Below are positions 19,080 through 26,959 of a stretch of 64,000 bases of DNA, piece by piece. Both the position numbers and the translations under genes were made by a program. The notes beneath the pieces were generated by a model, which saw only the letters and a program-made list of their open reading frames with translations, was not told where the DNA came from and searched no databases. The first letter of the stretch is position 1. Each line of letters begins with the position of its first letter. Source of the DNA: QZLE01 sp033852075 (GTDB taxonomy: Bacteria; Pseudomonadota; Gammaproteobacteria; QZLD01); contig JAWSVC010000003.1 in the NCBI GenBank assembly GCA_033852075.1, positions 62,001-126,000 on the forward strand. Reading direction: 5' to 3'.

Positions 19080-19108
19080 ATAATACTTTTGGAAACATCT
19101 TTCGTCAA
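19080..19108 (-). promoter_or_regulatory. Sigma-70 promoter of the Pro-Arg-His-Leu tRNA operon
   Basis: On the minus strand TTGACG (19103-19108) and TATTAT (19080-19085) are 17 bp apart. A GC-rich discriminator (GGCGCCC) follows directly, as expected of stringently controlled stable-RNA promoters. It lies 50 bp before tRNA-Pro. Confidence 0.85.
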
Positions 19109-19468
19109 CAAAGTTTTTCACTTTTTTATACATTATCTCTATTTTTTTGTTTATAGATATATTTAAAAAAGCAATTCACACTCAAATCATGATGAAATAC
19201 TTACAAAAACCCCTCTCCTCATCCGACTAAAAACCACATATTTGTAATTCCTTTCATATGTAACTTCATACATAGTATTGAAATTACAACAATTTATGTG
19301 CACCGCACCACTATATTTTTGTGACGCACTTCACATTATAAATGATACTTTTTTGACAATATTATCCTTTAATAAAGTGGACTGTTCGACATTTTTTTTG
19401 TGATTAAATCGTCAAACGGATAAAAAATATAATATAAAGAAACACAATATCTTTTTAGGAGTATTCAG
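19109..19468 (+). other. Upstream region of the secreted esterase
   Basis: This is a 360-bp AT-rich gap between the divergent tRNA operon and the esterase. TTGACA occurs at about 19352 without a well-placed -10, and TATAAT occurs about 40 bp before the start without a clear -35. I therefore do not fix a promoter. AGGAG lies eight bases before the ATG at 19469. Confidence 0.4.
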
Positions 19469-21937
19469 ATGAACAAGCTAGGAGGAGTTATCCTTTCCTT
19501 GAGTTTGATCGCAGGATCAGCATTTGCAGGCACCATGACGGGTACCGGACAACTTAACAATCATACGTTTGCAGCAAAGAGCTACACTGGTTCGAAGGAC
19601 AGACAATACAAAGTCTATATTCCTGCATCATATAATAGCGCAACACCGGTTCCAATGATTATGGCGCTTCACGGATGCGCAATGGATCACGAGGATGCAA
19701 TCAGAGATTGGGACCTGGATATCCTTGCAGATCAGCAAAATGTGATAATTGTCTACCCGTTCATTACAACCTATACCGGGATGAGAAACGAGAACTGCTG
19801 GGGATATTGGTTTGATAGCGAGATTCATGAAGGTGCCGGGGAAGCCGAGGATTTATACAACTTGGCAAAAGAAGTAGAAACAAAATACAGCATTGACCCT
19901 AAAAGACGTTATGTAACAGGTTTATCTTCAGGTGGTGCTGAGACAGTTATTCAGGCAATTGCCTTTAACGAATACTGGGCTGCTGCCGCCTCAGTTTCCG
20001 GACTACCATACGGTGACGGCTCAACATCTGTTACTGCCGATCAGTTTCTGAATAACTCATCTTATTTCAAGGACAACATCGAGAGCGAAATTGACAGCGA
20101 CAGAGCCATTCCTCTAATGGTAATTAATTCAAATAATGACGAAATAGTCAGAATCAAAGCTGCCGAACTTATCAGAGATTCTCACCTTGAAGCCTTTGGT
20201 GGCGACAAATCTGCGGATGGCAGCGAATCCTGCGCGGCAGAAGGAATCAATTGCACATTAACCACCTACAAAGGCAGCGACGGGAATGTACTGGTACAAA
20301 CCATGTTCTTTGACGGCGACACCTCCAAATCCAAGTGCGGATCGTATGGTTGCGGACACTACTGGGGTGGTGATGACCTAGGCTATGAAACCTGGGCATA
20401 TGACGTCGGTCCAAGCACTAGCAAGGCGATCTGGAACTTCTTCAGCAATATCGAATTTGATGGTCAGAATTCAGACTGGACTAATGATTACGATAATGGC
20501 GAAGGTAGTGATAGCAACATTAACACAGATGATAGCTATGTAGCACCAACAAAGACCGATACTGCTATAAACTTCTATTTGGCAGGAATTATCGACACCA
20601 ATGAATACATCGCTTATCTACAAAAATATGGCCAGACAGCATTCACCCTGTATCAGGGCAAAGATGGCTCATGGTCAGATGTTAATCCAAGCAGTGGTTC
20701 TGACGATTCCAGCGATTCAGATAATGACCATTCCGACAACACAGATGACAGCTCAACGGGCAGCGACTCAATTGGCGGCGTAGATATTAACACTGGCGAT
20801 ATTCCGGCCGGCAGTTGGTCTACCGCCACTATCGCAGGAATGGAAACCCATATCTACTTACCAAAATCCAATCCGGTTCTTGCCGGTAAGCGCGCTCTCA
20901 TGATCAATCTTCATGGTTGCATCCAGTCAAATGAAGACCTTAAAAATTATGGAAATTGGCAGGATGTTGCCGATGCATACGGCATGGTTGTAGCCATCCC
21001 TGACGCACCGAACGGTGGTGTTCTTTTGGGATGCTGGGATTACTACGATAGCAACCACAGCAGCAGCTCACCAAGCAGACATGATGACAACCTTATTAAC
21101 CTTGCAGAAAATCTTATTAAGGATAACAGCCTTAACATTGACCCAGCACAGGTATATATTTCCGGTTTGTCTTCCGGCGGCGGCGAAACCCAGGTAATGG
21201 GCTGTCTTGCTCCAGAAATATTTGCCGGCATCGGCATCAATGCAGGCCCTACCATTGGCACAACTTCAGGCGAGATCAGTATTGTTAGTGATCAAACTAC
21301 TGAGAGTTCTGCAGTTAACTTATGCAATACCTTTGCAGGATCAAACAAAAGTTATTTCGACACTCAGATCACCTCTATTATTCATGGTTCATCAGACTAC
21401 TTCGTGGCAACCGGCTATGCAGATTTGAGCGCAGAAGTAATGGCCAACATCTACAACGCCACCAAAGATTCCGGCACCATGAGTATCGCTGGCGGCGGCA
21501 CAGAGACCACCTACAGCGATAATATTGGCGTGCGCGTATCCAAAATCATGGTATCAGGCATGTCGCATAACTGGCCTGCAGGAGATGGTGGTTCAGGAGG
21601 AAGCTACATCGACCACAGCCACGTTGACTATCCGGCCTTCATAACTCAATTTATGTTTGAGAATAACCGCAGGGTTGATCGCAGCACTGACGACGAAGTT
21701 GATACCGGCGACGAANNNNNNNNNNNNNNNNNNNNNNNNNNNNNNNNNNNNNNNNNNNNNNNNNNNNNNNNNNNNNNNNNNNNNNNNNNNNNNNNNNNCG
21801 AAGTTGATACCGGCGACGAAGTTGATACCGAAGAACAAGGTGGTGATGATGACACCTCCAGTGGAGGCGGTGGCTCTACCGGCACAATCCTGATTGGATT
21901 ACTTGGCCTTGCAGCCTTAAGAAAAAAACAAAAGTAA
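19469..21937 (+). CDS. Secreted PHB-depolymerase-type esterase with two catalytic domains and GlyGly-CTERM tail
   Basis: This secreted esterase of the PHB depolymerase family is likely to attack polyhydroxyalkanoate or another polymeric ester outside the cell. A signal peptide ends at SAFA (residue 20). Catalytic domain 1 has HGC and the lipase box GLSSG with Ser153. A dockerin-like linker (DTAINFYLAGIIDTNEYIAYLQK) and an Asp/Ser-rich spacer (about 410-440) follow. Catalytic domain 2 again has HGC and GLSSG with Ser568. A VDTGDE repeat interrupted by 83 N leads to SSGGGG, a hydrophobic helix and RKKQK: the GlyGly-CTERM signal processed by rhombosortase in type II-secreting gammaproteobacteria. 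The polymer is inferred, and the length is uncertain because of the gap. Confidence 0.85.
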   Translation: MNKLGGVILSLSLIAGSAFAGTMTGTGQLNNHTFAAKSYTGSKDRQYKVYIPASYNSATPVPMIMALHGCAMDHEDAIRDWDLDILADQQNVIIVYPFITTYTGMRNENCWGYWFDSEIHEGAGEAEDLYNLAKEVETKYSIDPKRRYVTGLSSGGAETVIQAIAFNEYWAAAASVSGLPYGDGSTSVTADQFLNNSSYFKDNIESEIDSDRAIPLMVINSNNDEIVRIKAAELIRDSHLEAFGGDKSADGSESCAAEGINCTLTTYKGSDGNVLVQTMFFDGDTSKSKCGSYGCGHYWGGDDLGYETWAYDVGPSTSKAIWNFFSNIEFDGQNSDWTNDYDNGEGSDSNINTDDSYVAPTKTDTAINFYLAGIIDTNEYIAYLQKYGQTAFTLYQGKDGSWSDVNPSSGSDDSSDSDNDHSDNTDDSSTGSDSIGGVDINTGDIPAGSWSTATIAGMETHIYLPKSNPVLAGKRALMINLHGCIQSNEDLKNYGNWQDVADAYGMVVAIPDAPNGGVLLGCWDYYDSNHSSSSPSRHDDNLINLAENLIKDNSLNIDPAQVYISGLSSGGGETQVMGCLAPEIFAGIGINAGPTIGTTSGEISIVSDQTTESSAVNLCNTFAGSNKSYFDTQITSIIHGSSDYFVATGYADLSAEVMANIYNATKDSGTMSIAGGGTETTYSDNIGVRVSKIMVSGMSHNWPAGDGGSGGSYIDHSHVDYPAFITQFMFENNRRVDRSTDDEVDTGDEXXXXXXXXXXXXXXXXXXXXXXXXXXXXEVDTGDEVDTEEQGGDDDTSSGGGGSTGTILIGLLGLAALRKKQK
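21698..21831 (+). repeat. 18-bp VDTGDE coding tandem repeat with assembly gap (N at 21716-21798)
   Basis: Copies of GTTGATACCGGCGACGAA lie on both sides of 83 unknown bases. The reading frame continues across the gap. A whole number of 18-bp units would need 68 or 86 missing bases, so the stated gap length is either an estimate or includes a unit that is one codon short. The acidic repeat is probably a wall-crossing spacer before the sorting signal. Confidence 0.85.
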
Positions 21938-21963
21938 TTCCTTAAAATAATACTCCAATTTTT

Positions 21964-21992
21964 AAGCCCCTTCTTTTAGGGGCTTTTCTTTT
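21964..21992. terminator. Convergent terminator between the esterase and ogt
   Basis: AAGCCCC, an 8-nt loop and GGGGCTT with a T-rich tail follow the esterase stop. The ogt stop codon lies in the loop, so one hairpin serves both converging genes. Confidence 0.85.
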
Positions 21993-22566
21993 CCCCATTT
22001 AACTCAAAATCCAGCATTTGTTTTTTCAAGGCCATCCCCCAGCGATAACCACCTGGATCTCCATCTGCTCTAATAACGCGATGACAAGGAACCAACATGG
22101 CAATATTATTTGCTGCAAGCGCATTTGCTACTGCCCTACGCCCATTGGAGCATCCAACCATTTCAGCCAATTGTCCATAAGTTACGGTTTCACCTACCCT
22201 CACCTTTACTACAGCGAACCAAACCTGTTGTTGAAATTTTGTTCCATAAAACCAGAAATGGCTATAAGGGGTGTCGTTTGCCTCTGCAATAGCATCAACT
22301 ATTTTCTTCACACTATCGTAATCAGGCTCCAACTCATATACAAAAAGTTTATTTTTTAATAAAAATTCCCTTAGCCCAGCTATCCCTATGCTCATCTTGC
22401 CATTTACGATACAAAAACTTCCACCATTTCCCAAGACATGATCTTGATCAACAAATGAAGAATAAATAATCTTATGCTCTACGCAAGCAACAAATAAGTC
22501 TGCAACTACCGTTTCCAATAGCGCATATTTTATTACCCGTATTTTCTCTTCCATACTTTTAATCAA
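21976..22566 (-). CDS. ogt: Methylated-DNA--protein-cysteine methyltransferase
   Basis: This is a suicidal DNA repair protein that takes methyl groups from O6-methylguanine. The active-site motif IAMLVPCHRVIRADGDPGGYRWG is intact with its acceptor cysteine. The helix-turn-helix part FQQQVWFAVVKVRVGETVTYGQLAEMVG is also present. A poorly conserved N-terminal ribonuclease-like domain precedes it. The length (196 aa) fits Ogt/AdaB without an Ada regulatory domain. It is transcribed alone; its promoter must lie upstream of 22566, facing the stem-loop repeat region. Confidence 0.93.
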   Translation of the reverse strand: MIKSMEEKIRVIKYALLETVVADLFVACVEHKIIYSSFVDQDHVLGNGGSFCIVNGKMSIGIAGLREFLLKNKLFVYELEPDYDSVKKIVDAIAEANDTPYSHFWFYGTKFQQQVWFAVVKVRVGETVTYGQLAEMVGCSNGRRAVANALAANNIAMLVPCHRVIRADGDPGGYRWGMALKKQMLDFELNGEKKSP

Positions 22567-22691
22567 CCTTAATCAAGGATTCTTAACGCAATTAGAGCAA
22601 TCTAAAGAAAAAGAATATGGCAGTTATACTCCATTAACAATGATAATAAGTAGCATTTTTCTTACATGACAACACAACTTTTCCCGATTTA

Positions 22692-22719
22692 TTGTGACAC
22701 AAATGGCAATTAGTATTAT
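22692..22719 (+). promoter_or_regulatory. Possible sigma-70 promoter ahead of the stem-loop repeats
   Basis: TTGTGA (22692-22697) and TATTAT (22714-22719) are 16 bp apart on the plus strand. Transcription would start about 22726, directly at a small hairpin (TTTGGGC-GACA-GCCCAAA, 22726-22743) and then run through the three repeats. The region has no coding ORF on this strand. Confidence 0.45.
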
Positions 22720-22747
22720 ATTAGCTTTGGGCGACAGCCCAAACTGG

Positions 22748-22840
22748 CCTGCCGGAGGTTATTACAGAGGTTTAGCAAAAGTAACACAGGTCTAGTACGC
22801 CGCTTTTATGAGCGTATAGCCTTCGGCAGGGGTCTAGTAC
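22748..22840 (+). repeat. Stem-loop repeat unit A (three-way junction)
   Basis: The outer stem pairs CCTGCCGGAGG (22748-22758) with CCTTCGGCAGG (22820-22830), 11 bp with one G-T. Inside are two hairpins: GTTATT/AAGTAAC with loop motif AGAGGTTTAGCA, and TACGC/GCGTA. The tail motif GGTCTAGTAC occurs twice, after the first inner hairpin (22789-22798) and after the outer stem (22831-22840). The unit shares loop and tail motifs with units B and C but is more elaborate. Confidence 0.75.
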
Positions 22841-23042
22841 CCACACCACTCCGGCATTCACCAACAGCAACCCATTATTTTACAGCTTTAATCAACAAAT
22901 ACCCTGCATTTATATTTCTGCATATTAAACCAACAGTTTTTCTCATAAAACTGCTTAGATCAATAACTAATATTTAGAAAAATAGAGGAGAGGGAATCGA
23001 ATCTAATTAATAGACTTAATTTCCAAGCCTACAAAATAGGTT

Positions 23043-23109
23043 CTGCCGAGAATATTGCAAAAGGAGGTTCTATAACGCAATACTCTCGGCAGAGGTCTAG
23101 TACTCTGTA
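23043..23109 (+). repeat. Stem-loop repeat unit B
   Basis: CTGCCGAGA-a-TATTGC (23043-23058) pairs with GCAATA-c-TCTCGGCAG (23077-23092), giving 15 pairs and one mismatch. The apical loop contains AGGAGGTTCTATAA. The 3' tail GGTCTAGTACTCTGTA (23094-23109) is identical to that of unit C, while the stem sequence differs and keeps its pairing. Confidence 0.8.
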
Positions 23110-23240
23110 CTTAATTATTCTAATATAAATTTAATTGCCTCGGCCGTCCGATAATGACCGAAACAATTCACAGACGACCAAAGCAATTAAAACTGATTCA
23201 AGCATATTTAACAACTTTCTTTTGGTATTATTAAAGTAGG

Positions 23241-23310
23241 CCTGCCGAAGGACGCTACAGGAGGTTTAGCATGAGCGTAACGAACTTCGGCAGGGGTCTA
23301 GTACTCTGTA
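23241..23310 (+). repeat. Stem-loop repeat unit C
   Basis: CCTGCCGAAG (23241-23250) pairs with CTTCGGCAGG (23285-23294). The inner ACGCT (23252-23256) pairs with AGCGT (23274-23278). The apical loop carries ACAGGAGGTTTAGC, which resembles a CsrA/RsmA site (ACA-GGA in a loop). The tail GGTCTAGTACTCTGTA lies at 23295-23310. Confidence 0.8.
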
Positions 23311-23334
23311 TTAACAGCCCTTTTACTTTCCCAA

Positions 23335-23892
23335 TTAAACCGGAAGTAAAGCAGAATCGAACTGTTCGTTAATTACTTCAGCCATAGCAAGGTAAATAGC
23401 ACATAAACCACAAGCAATCCCTTCCCAGCCAGCGATCTGACCAATAAGAGCCGACCCAGTCCAATCACGCGCAGCAAGAAGGAAGAATAGAATTGTTAGC
23501 AACCCAAAAATAATTCTAAGCGTTTTATTTGCCTTGAACGTTCCAACAAACATAAATAGTGAGAATACACCCCACATAAATAGGAACCAAGCCATAAAGC
23601 CATGTGGAGTAGCCTCCGTAATACCTAGTTTTGGCATTAACATTAGCGCAACAAGAGTAATCCAGAAAAAGCCGTAAGAGATAAAGGCCGTAACACCAAA
23701 CGTATTACCTTTTCTAAACTCAAGAACACCAGCTACAATCTGCGCCATTCCACCATAGAAAATCCCCATTGCAAGTATCATTGAGCTAATTGGGAAAAAT
23801 CCAGCATTGTGGATATTTAATAATACTGTCGTCATTCCAAAACCCATTAGACCTAATGGCCCCGGATTCGCATAACCTTTATTATCACTCAT
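23335..23892 (-). CDS. satP: Acetate/succinate uptake transporter SatP (GPR1/FUN34/YaaH family)
   Basis: This is an inner-membrane acetate and succinate:proton symporter. The family signature NPGPLGLMGFGMTTVLLN is at residues 10-27, and six hydrophobic helices fill the 185 residues, with KGNTFGVTAF and GLCAIYLAMAEVINEQF as in E. coli SatP. AGGAG lies eight bases before the ATG. It is preceded by an 84-aa ORF 33 bp upstream, and both appear to be driven by a sigma-54 promoter at 24246-24260. Confidence 0.93.
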   Translation of the reverse strand: MSDNKGYANPGPLGLMGFGMTTVLLNIHNAGFFPISSMILAMGIFYGGMAQIVAGVLEFRKGNTFGVTAFISYGFFWITLVALMLMPKLGITEATPHGFMAWFLFMWGVFSLFMFVGTFKANKTLRIIFGLLTILFFLLAARDWTGSALIGQIAGWEGIACGLCAIYLAMAEVINEQFDSALLPV

Positions 23893-23924
23893 GTGTTTAA
23901 CTCCTAAATTTGATTAGTTTGCAA

Positions 23925-24179
23925 TTACACCACTAAAAAGCATTTCTTAAGATTTTGATCATCCCGATCTGGTCTACGATATGTCTTTTGAAACAACGGC
24001 GATTGTTCTAAGGCATCTAGTATCGCTTTTTTAAGCTCCTCCTCGCTTAATTCCAGCAAATCTTGCTCTCCAACGCGTCTTGCACACTCCTCAATAATTT
24101 CTGTTTCGTTTATTTGTACTGTTTTAAGATCAAGTTCTGATAATAACTCAACCATGCACTCGTCTATCATTTTCTTCAC
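23925..24179 (-). CDS. Small acidic protein in the satP operon, unknown
   Basis: This 84-residue soluble protein is rich in Glu and Leu, mainly helical, with a basic patch near the C-terminus (TYRRPDRDDQNLKK). No family is recognised. It sits between a sigma-54 promoter and satP, 33 bp ahead of satP, so it is the first gene of that transcript. A role linked to acetate uptake is inferred from position only. Confidence 0.6.
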   Translation of the reverse strand: MKKMIDECMVELLSELDLKTVQINETEIIEECARRVGEQDLLELSEEELKKAILDALEQSPLFQKTYRRPDRDDQNLKKCFLVV

Positions 24180-24245
24180 AGACCCCTATCGCTCCTAAAA
24201 CGATTAGCCTGGATACCTTTTTCAAGACATCCGAGCTAGCTAAAT

Positions 24246-24260
24246 ACAATAAACGTGCCA
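24246..24260 (-). promoter_or_regulatory. Sigma-54 (-24/-12) promoter of the satP operon
   Basis: On the minus strand TGGCACG-TTTA-TTGT matches the consensus TGGCACG-N4-TTGC, with correct GG/TG spacing. It lies about 67 bp before the 84-aa ORF. Two palindromes of enhancer type and a gene for a sigma-54 activator lie directly upstream. Confidence 0.85.
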
Positions 24261-24350
24261 AAAACCCACCTTGGAAATTAAACACTTGAATTGAATAAAA
24301 AATAACCAATTTTAAAAAAAATTACAGGGAAAATATCACAAACCCAGCAA

Positions 24351-24368
24351 TGAGACACTTATGTCTCA
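24351..24368. promoter_or_regulatory. Enhancer site 1 for the sigma-54 activator
   Basis: TGAGAC-N6-GTCTCA, perfect 6-bp arms, centred about 112 bp upstream of the -12 element. It has the same architecture as site 2 at 24420-24441. Confidence 0.75.
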
Positions 24369-24419
24369 CTACAACCAAAGCCAACATCGTAACAAATTGA
24401 TAAAAAAGCACTTTTCGCA

Positions 24420-24441
24420 AATGAGACTTTTTTGTCTCATT
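24420..24441. promoter_or_regulatory. Enhancer site 2 for the sigma-54 activator
   Basis: AATGAGAC-N6-GTCTCATT, perfect 8-bp arms, 71 bp (about seven helical turns) from site 1. It ends seven bases before the activator gene stop at 24448. Confidence 0.75.
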
Positions 24442-24447
24442 ATAAGA

Positions 24448-25860
24448 CTATTCTATCCCAAGTTTTTGCATATACCTAAACAAGGTTCTGCGCGAAATCC
24501 CCATTTCTGCAGCAGTAGATTGCCTATTCCAACGCTTTTTATCCAGCAATCTCAGTATATAAGACCTCTCAAACATCTCCATCGCCGTCGCATAATCAAC
24601 ATTATCCGCAACCTCAATAGAGCTATCTTCACCACCATCATCCGATATAACCATTTGATCCCGAAACTCTAACGTTTTAAGCGTCATATAGCGATTCACA
24701 CTGTTTTGCAGTTCTCTAACATTCCCCGGCCAGTGATAGTTATACAATGCATCCATAATTTTCCCCGGAAGAGGTCCTTCTTCTTCCCCCCTCGCCTTGA
24801 GAAAATGATCAACCAACAAAGGAATATCCTCTTTACGATCACGCAAAGGGGGAACAGTTATTGGAATCACATGAATTCGATAATAAAAGTCTTCTCTAAA
24901 TGCGCCTTTATTAACTTCTTCAAGCAGATTTCTATTAGTCGCAGCTACAATACAAAAGTCCGATTTTTTCACTACAGCCTGACCAACAGGAGAGTATTCT
25001 TTACGTTCTATAGCTCGCAGCAACTTTACCTGCAAATTTAAATCAAGCTCCCCAATCTCATCTAAAAATAATGTTCCACCATTTGCCTGATCTAAAAAAC
25101 CGGATTTAGCCTGGTGCGCTCCGGTAAAAGCTCCTTTGGCATGCCCAAAGAATGCGCTTTCAAGCAAATTTTCTGGGATTGCACCACAGTTCACTGCAAC
25201 AAACGATTTACCATGACGATCACTAAGGTCGTGAACCGCCCTGGCAACTAATTCTTTACCAGTACCAGACTCCCCATAAATAACCACACTTGCTGAATCA
25301 GATAAATTTGCCGATGCTTTTACAATTAGGTCATAGACATTCTGCATCGGCTCACTTTTGCCAATAATATTATTAAAGCGGTAGCGTTCCTGAATCGACG
25401 ACTTCAACTTGATATTTTCCTGCTGCAACTGCTCAGATTCAGCCAACATAGATTGTTCACGCAATTTCTGCTCGGTAACATCCTGCAAAGTAGTTACCGC
25501 ACCAATCATAATATCGTCATGATCAAAAATAGGAGCCGCAAGAAAATAGATATATCTGGATTTCCCCCCCATATCTTCAAAGAAATCCGTCGCCTCCCAT
25601 GCAAAAGGAACAATAGGTGACTTTCCAGGATCCTTCCCCTCATATAATTTCTGAAAACCAATAAAATCCTGCTCAAGTATCAAGTCTGCCAATACCGGGC
25701 GCGGATGATCATAAAACAAGCTCCATTGCCTATTGGTATCAACAACATCTTCTGTTGCAATACCAGTAAGTAGCTCACAAGCTCTATTCATTGATACAAT
25801 TTTATGATCCAAACCAATTGCAAATTGCGCAATCGGAGTACACTCCATTAGATTAAGCAT
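24448..25860 (-). CDS. Sigma-54-dependent transcriptional activator (PAS, AAA+, Fis-type HTH)
   Basis: This is a bacterial enhancer-binding protein. A PAS domain fills about residues 1-140. The AAA+ domain begins near residue 170 with Walker A GESGTGKE, the sigma-54 contact loop GAFTGA, Walker B GGTLFLDEIGEL and arginine-finger region REDFYYRIHV. A Fis-type helix-turn-helix (NRQSTAAEMGISRRTLFRYMQKLG) ends the 470-residue protein. There is no response-regulator receiver domain, so the signal is probably sensed directly through PAS. The gene is immediately upstream of its presumed target, the satP operon, with two palindromic sites between. Its start is close to the divergent folD promoter region. 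Confidence 0.92.
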   Translation of the reverse strand: MLNLMECTPIAQFAIGLDHKIVSMNRACELLTGIATEDVVDTNRQWSLFYDHPRPVLADLILEQDFIGFQKLYEGKDPGKSPIVPFAWEATDFFEDMGGKSRYIYFLAAPIFDHDDIMIGAVTTLQDVTEQKLREQSMLAESEQLQQENIKLKSSIQERYRFNNIIGKSEPMQNVYDLIVKASANLSDSASVVIYGESGTGKELVARAVHDLSDRHGKSFVAVNCGAIPENLLESAFFGHAKGAFTGAHQAKSGFLDQANGGTLFLDEIGELDLNLQVKLLRAIERKEYSPVGQAVVKKSDFCIVAATNRNLLEEVNKGAFREDFYYRIHVIPITVPPLRDRKEDIPLLVDHFLKARGEEEGPLPGKIMDALYNYHWPGNVRELQNSVNRYMTLKTLEFRDQMVISDDGGEDSSIEVADNVDYATAMEMFERSYILRLLDKKRWNRQSTAAEMGISRRTLFRYMQKLGIE

Positions 25861-26041
25861 CTAACGCACAAGGCCTCTATAATACTAAACAGGTAAATTA
25901 TACACTGAAATTCACTGTTCTCCTGTTTGCTTCTATGTTTTTTACTAATTTATCACCCATTCCCATTCTTTTTTAGCTATAATTGCCCATAATTTAAAAG
26001 TCAGGCCTTTAATTCCAACCACATAGAGCGAAGAAAATTCA

Positions 26042-26893
26042 ATGAGCGCAGCAATAATTGATGGCAAACAAATAGCAGCAGACCTTAAAGAATCAATAAA
26101 ATTAGAAGTTAAATCTAGAGTTGAAAAAGGATTACGCAGACCAGGTCTTGCTGTAGTTCTTGTTGGCGATGATCCTGCCTCCTCGGTTTACGTAAATAGT
26201 AAAAGAAAATCGTGCGAAGCTGCCGGATTTATTTCAAAGGCATTTATCAAACCAGCCTCAATGACCCAAGATAAACTTTTTGCACTCATCGATGAACTTA
26301 ACACTGATGATGAGATAGATGGAATTTTAGTTCAACTTCCACTTCCAGAACATATTAATGGTGACGAAGTAATAGAACGCATCGTTCCAGAGAAAGATGT
26401 TGACGGCTTTCACCCATACAATGTTGGCCGACTCGCATTAAGAATGCCTCTATTACGCTCATGCACCCCCAAAGGCATTATGACCATGCTGGAGAAAACC
26501 GGCATTGATTTGGTCGGAAAAGATGCGGTTATTATTGGGCAGTCAAACATAGTCGGCAGACCAATGGCACTAGAGTTACTTGCCGCTCGCTGCACCATCA
26601 CTGTATGCCACAGCCGCACTAAAGACCTGGAAGGCAAGGTTAGCGATGCCGATATTGTGGTTGCCGCCGTAGGAATTCCAAACTTTGTTCCTGGAACCTG
26701 GATCAAAGAAGGAGCTATCGTAATTGATGTTGGTATTAATCGTTTAGATAACGGCAAACTGGTTGGCGATGTTGATTTTGATACCGCAGCAGAAAAAGCA
26801 TCATGGATCACCCCAGTTCCTGGTGGCGTTGGACCAATGACTGTAGCCACTTTGCTGGAAAACACACTAGAATCAGCAAAGATGAGGGATTAG
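26042..26893 (+). CDS. folD: Bifunctional methylenetetrahydrofolate dehydrogenase/cyclohydrolase
   Basis: FolD interconverts 5,10-methylene-, methenyl- and 10-formyl-tetrahydrofolate with NADP+ in the cytosol. It has YVNSKRKSCEAAGF with the catalytic Lys, the VQLPLPEHI motif, DVDGFHPYNVGRL, the Rossmann motif VIIGQSNIVGRPMALELL and TPVPGGVGPMTVATLLENT. The length (283 aa) is normal. It stands alone and diverges from the sigma-54 activator gene across 181 bp. Confidence 0.96.
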   Translation: MSAAIIDGKQIAADLKESIKLEVKSRVEKGLRRPGLAVVLVGDDPASSVYVNSKRKSCEAAGFISKAFIKPASMTQDKLFALIDELNTDDEIDGILVQLPLPEHINGDEVIERIVPEKDVDGFHPYNVGRLALRMPLLRSCTPKGIMTMLEKTGIDLVGKDAVIIGQSNIVGRPMALELLAARCTITVCHSRTKDLEGKVSDADIVVAAVGIPNFVPGTWIKEGAIVIDVGINRLDNGKLVGDVDFDTAAEKASWITPVPGGVGPMTVATLLENTLESAKMRD

Positions 26894-26959
26894 CCTCATC
26901 TTAATACACAATCAACCAGACAAAAACAAATTTACGTATTTTGATCCGTTTCTATAATG

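Larger units (their letters stand above)
22567..23334. other. Non-coding region carrying the repeat family
   Basis: No gene is seen in these 768 bp between the ogt start and the satP stop, both on the minus strand. The content is the candidate plus-strand promoter, one small hairpin and the three stem-loop units, separated by AT-rich spacers of about 200 and 130 bp. No T-run terminator follows any unit. Confidence 0.6.

Noticed and set aside
22748..23310. Integron attC sites, CRISPR or REP elements as explanation of the stem-loop repeats
   Set aside because: There is no RYYYAAC/GTTRRRY core, no regular spacer-repeat pattern, no integrase, cas or RAYT gene nearby, and the loop and tail motifs do not match those families.
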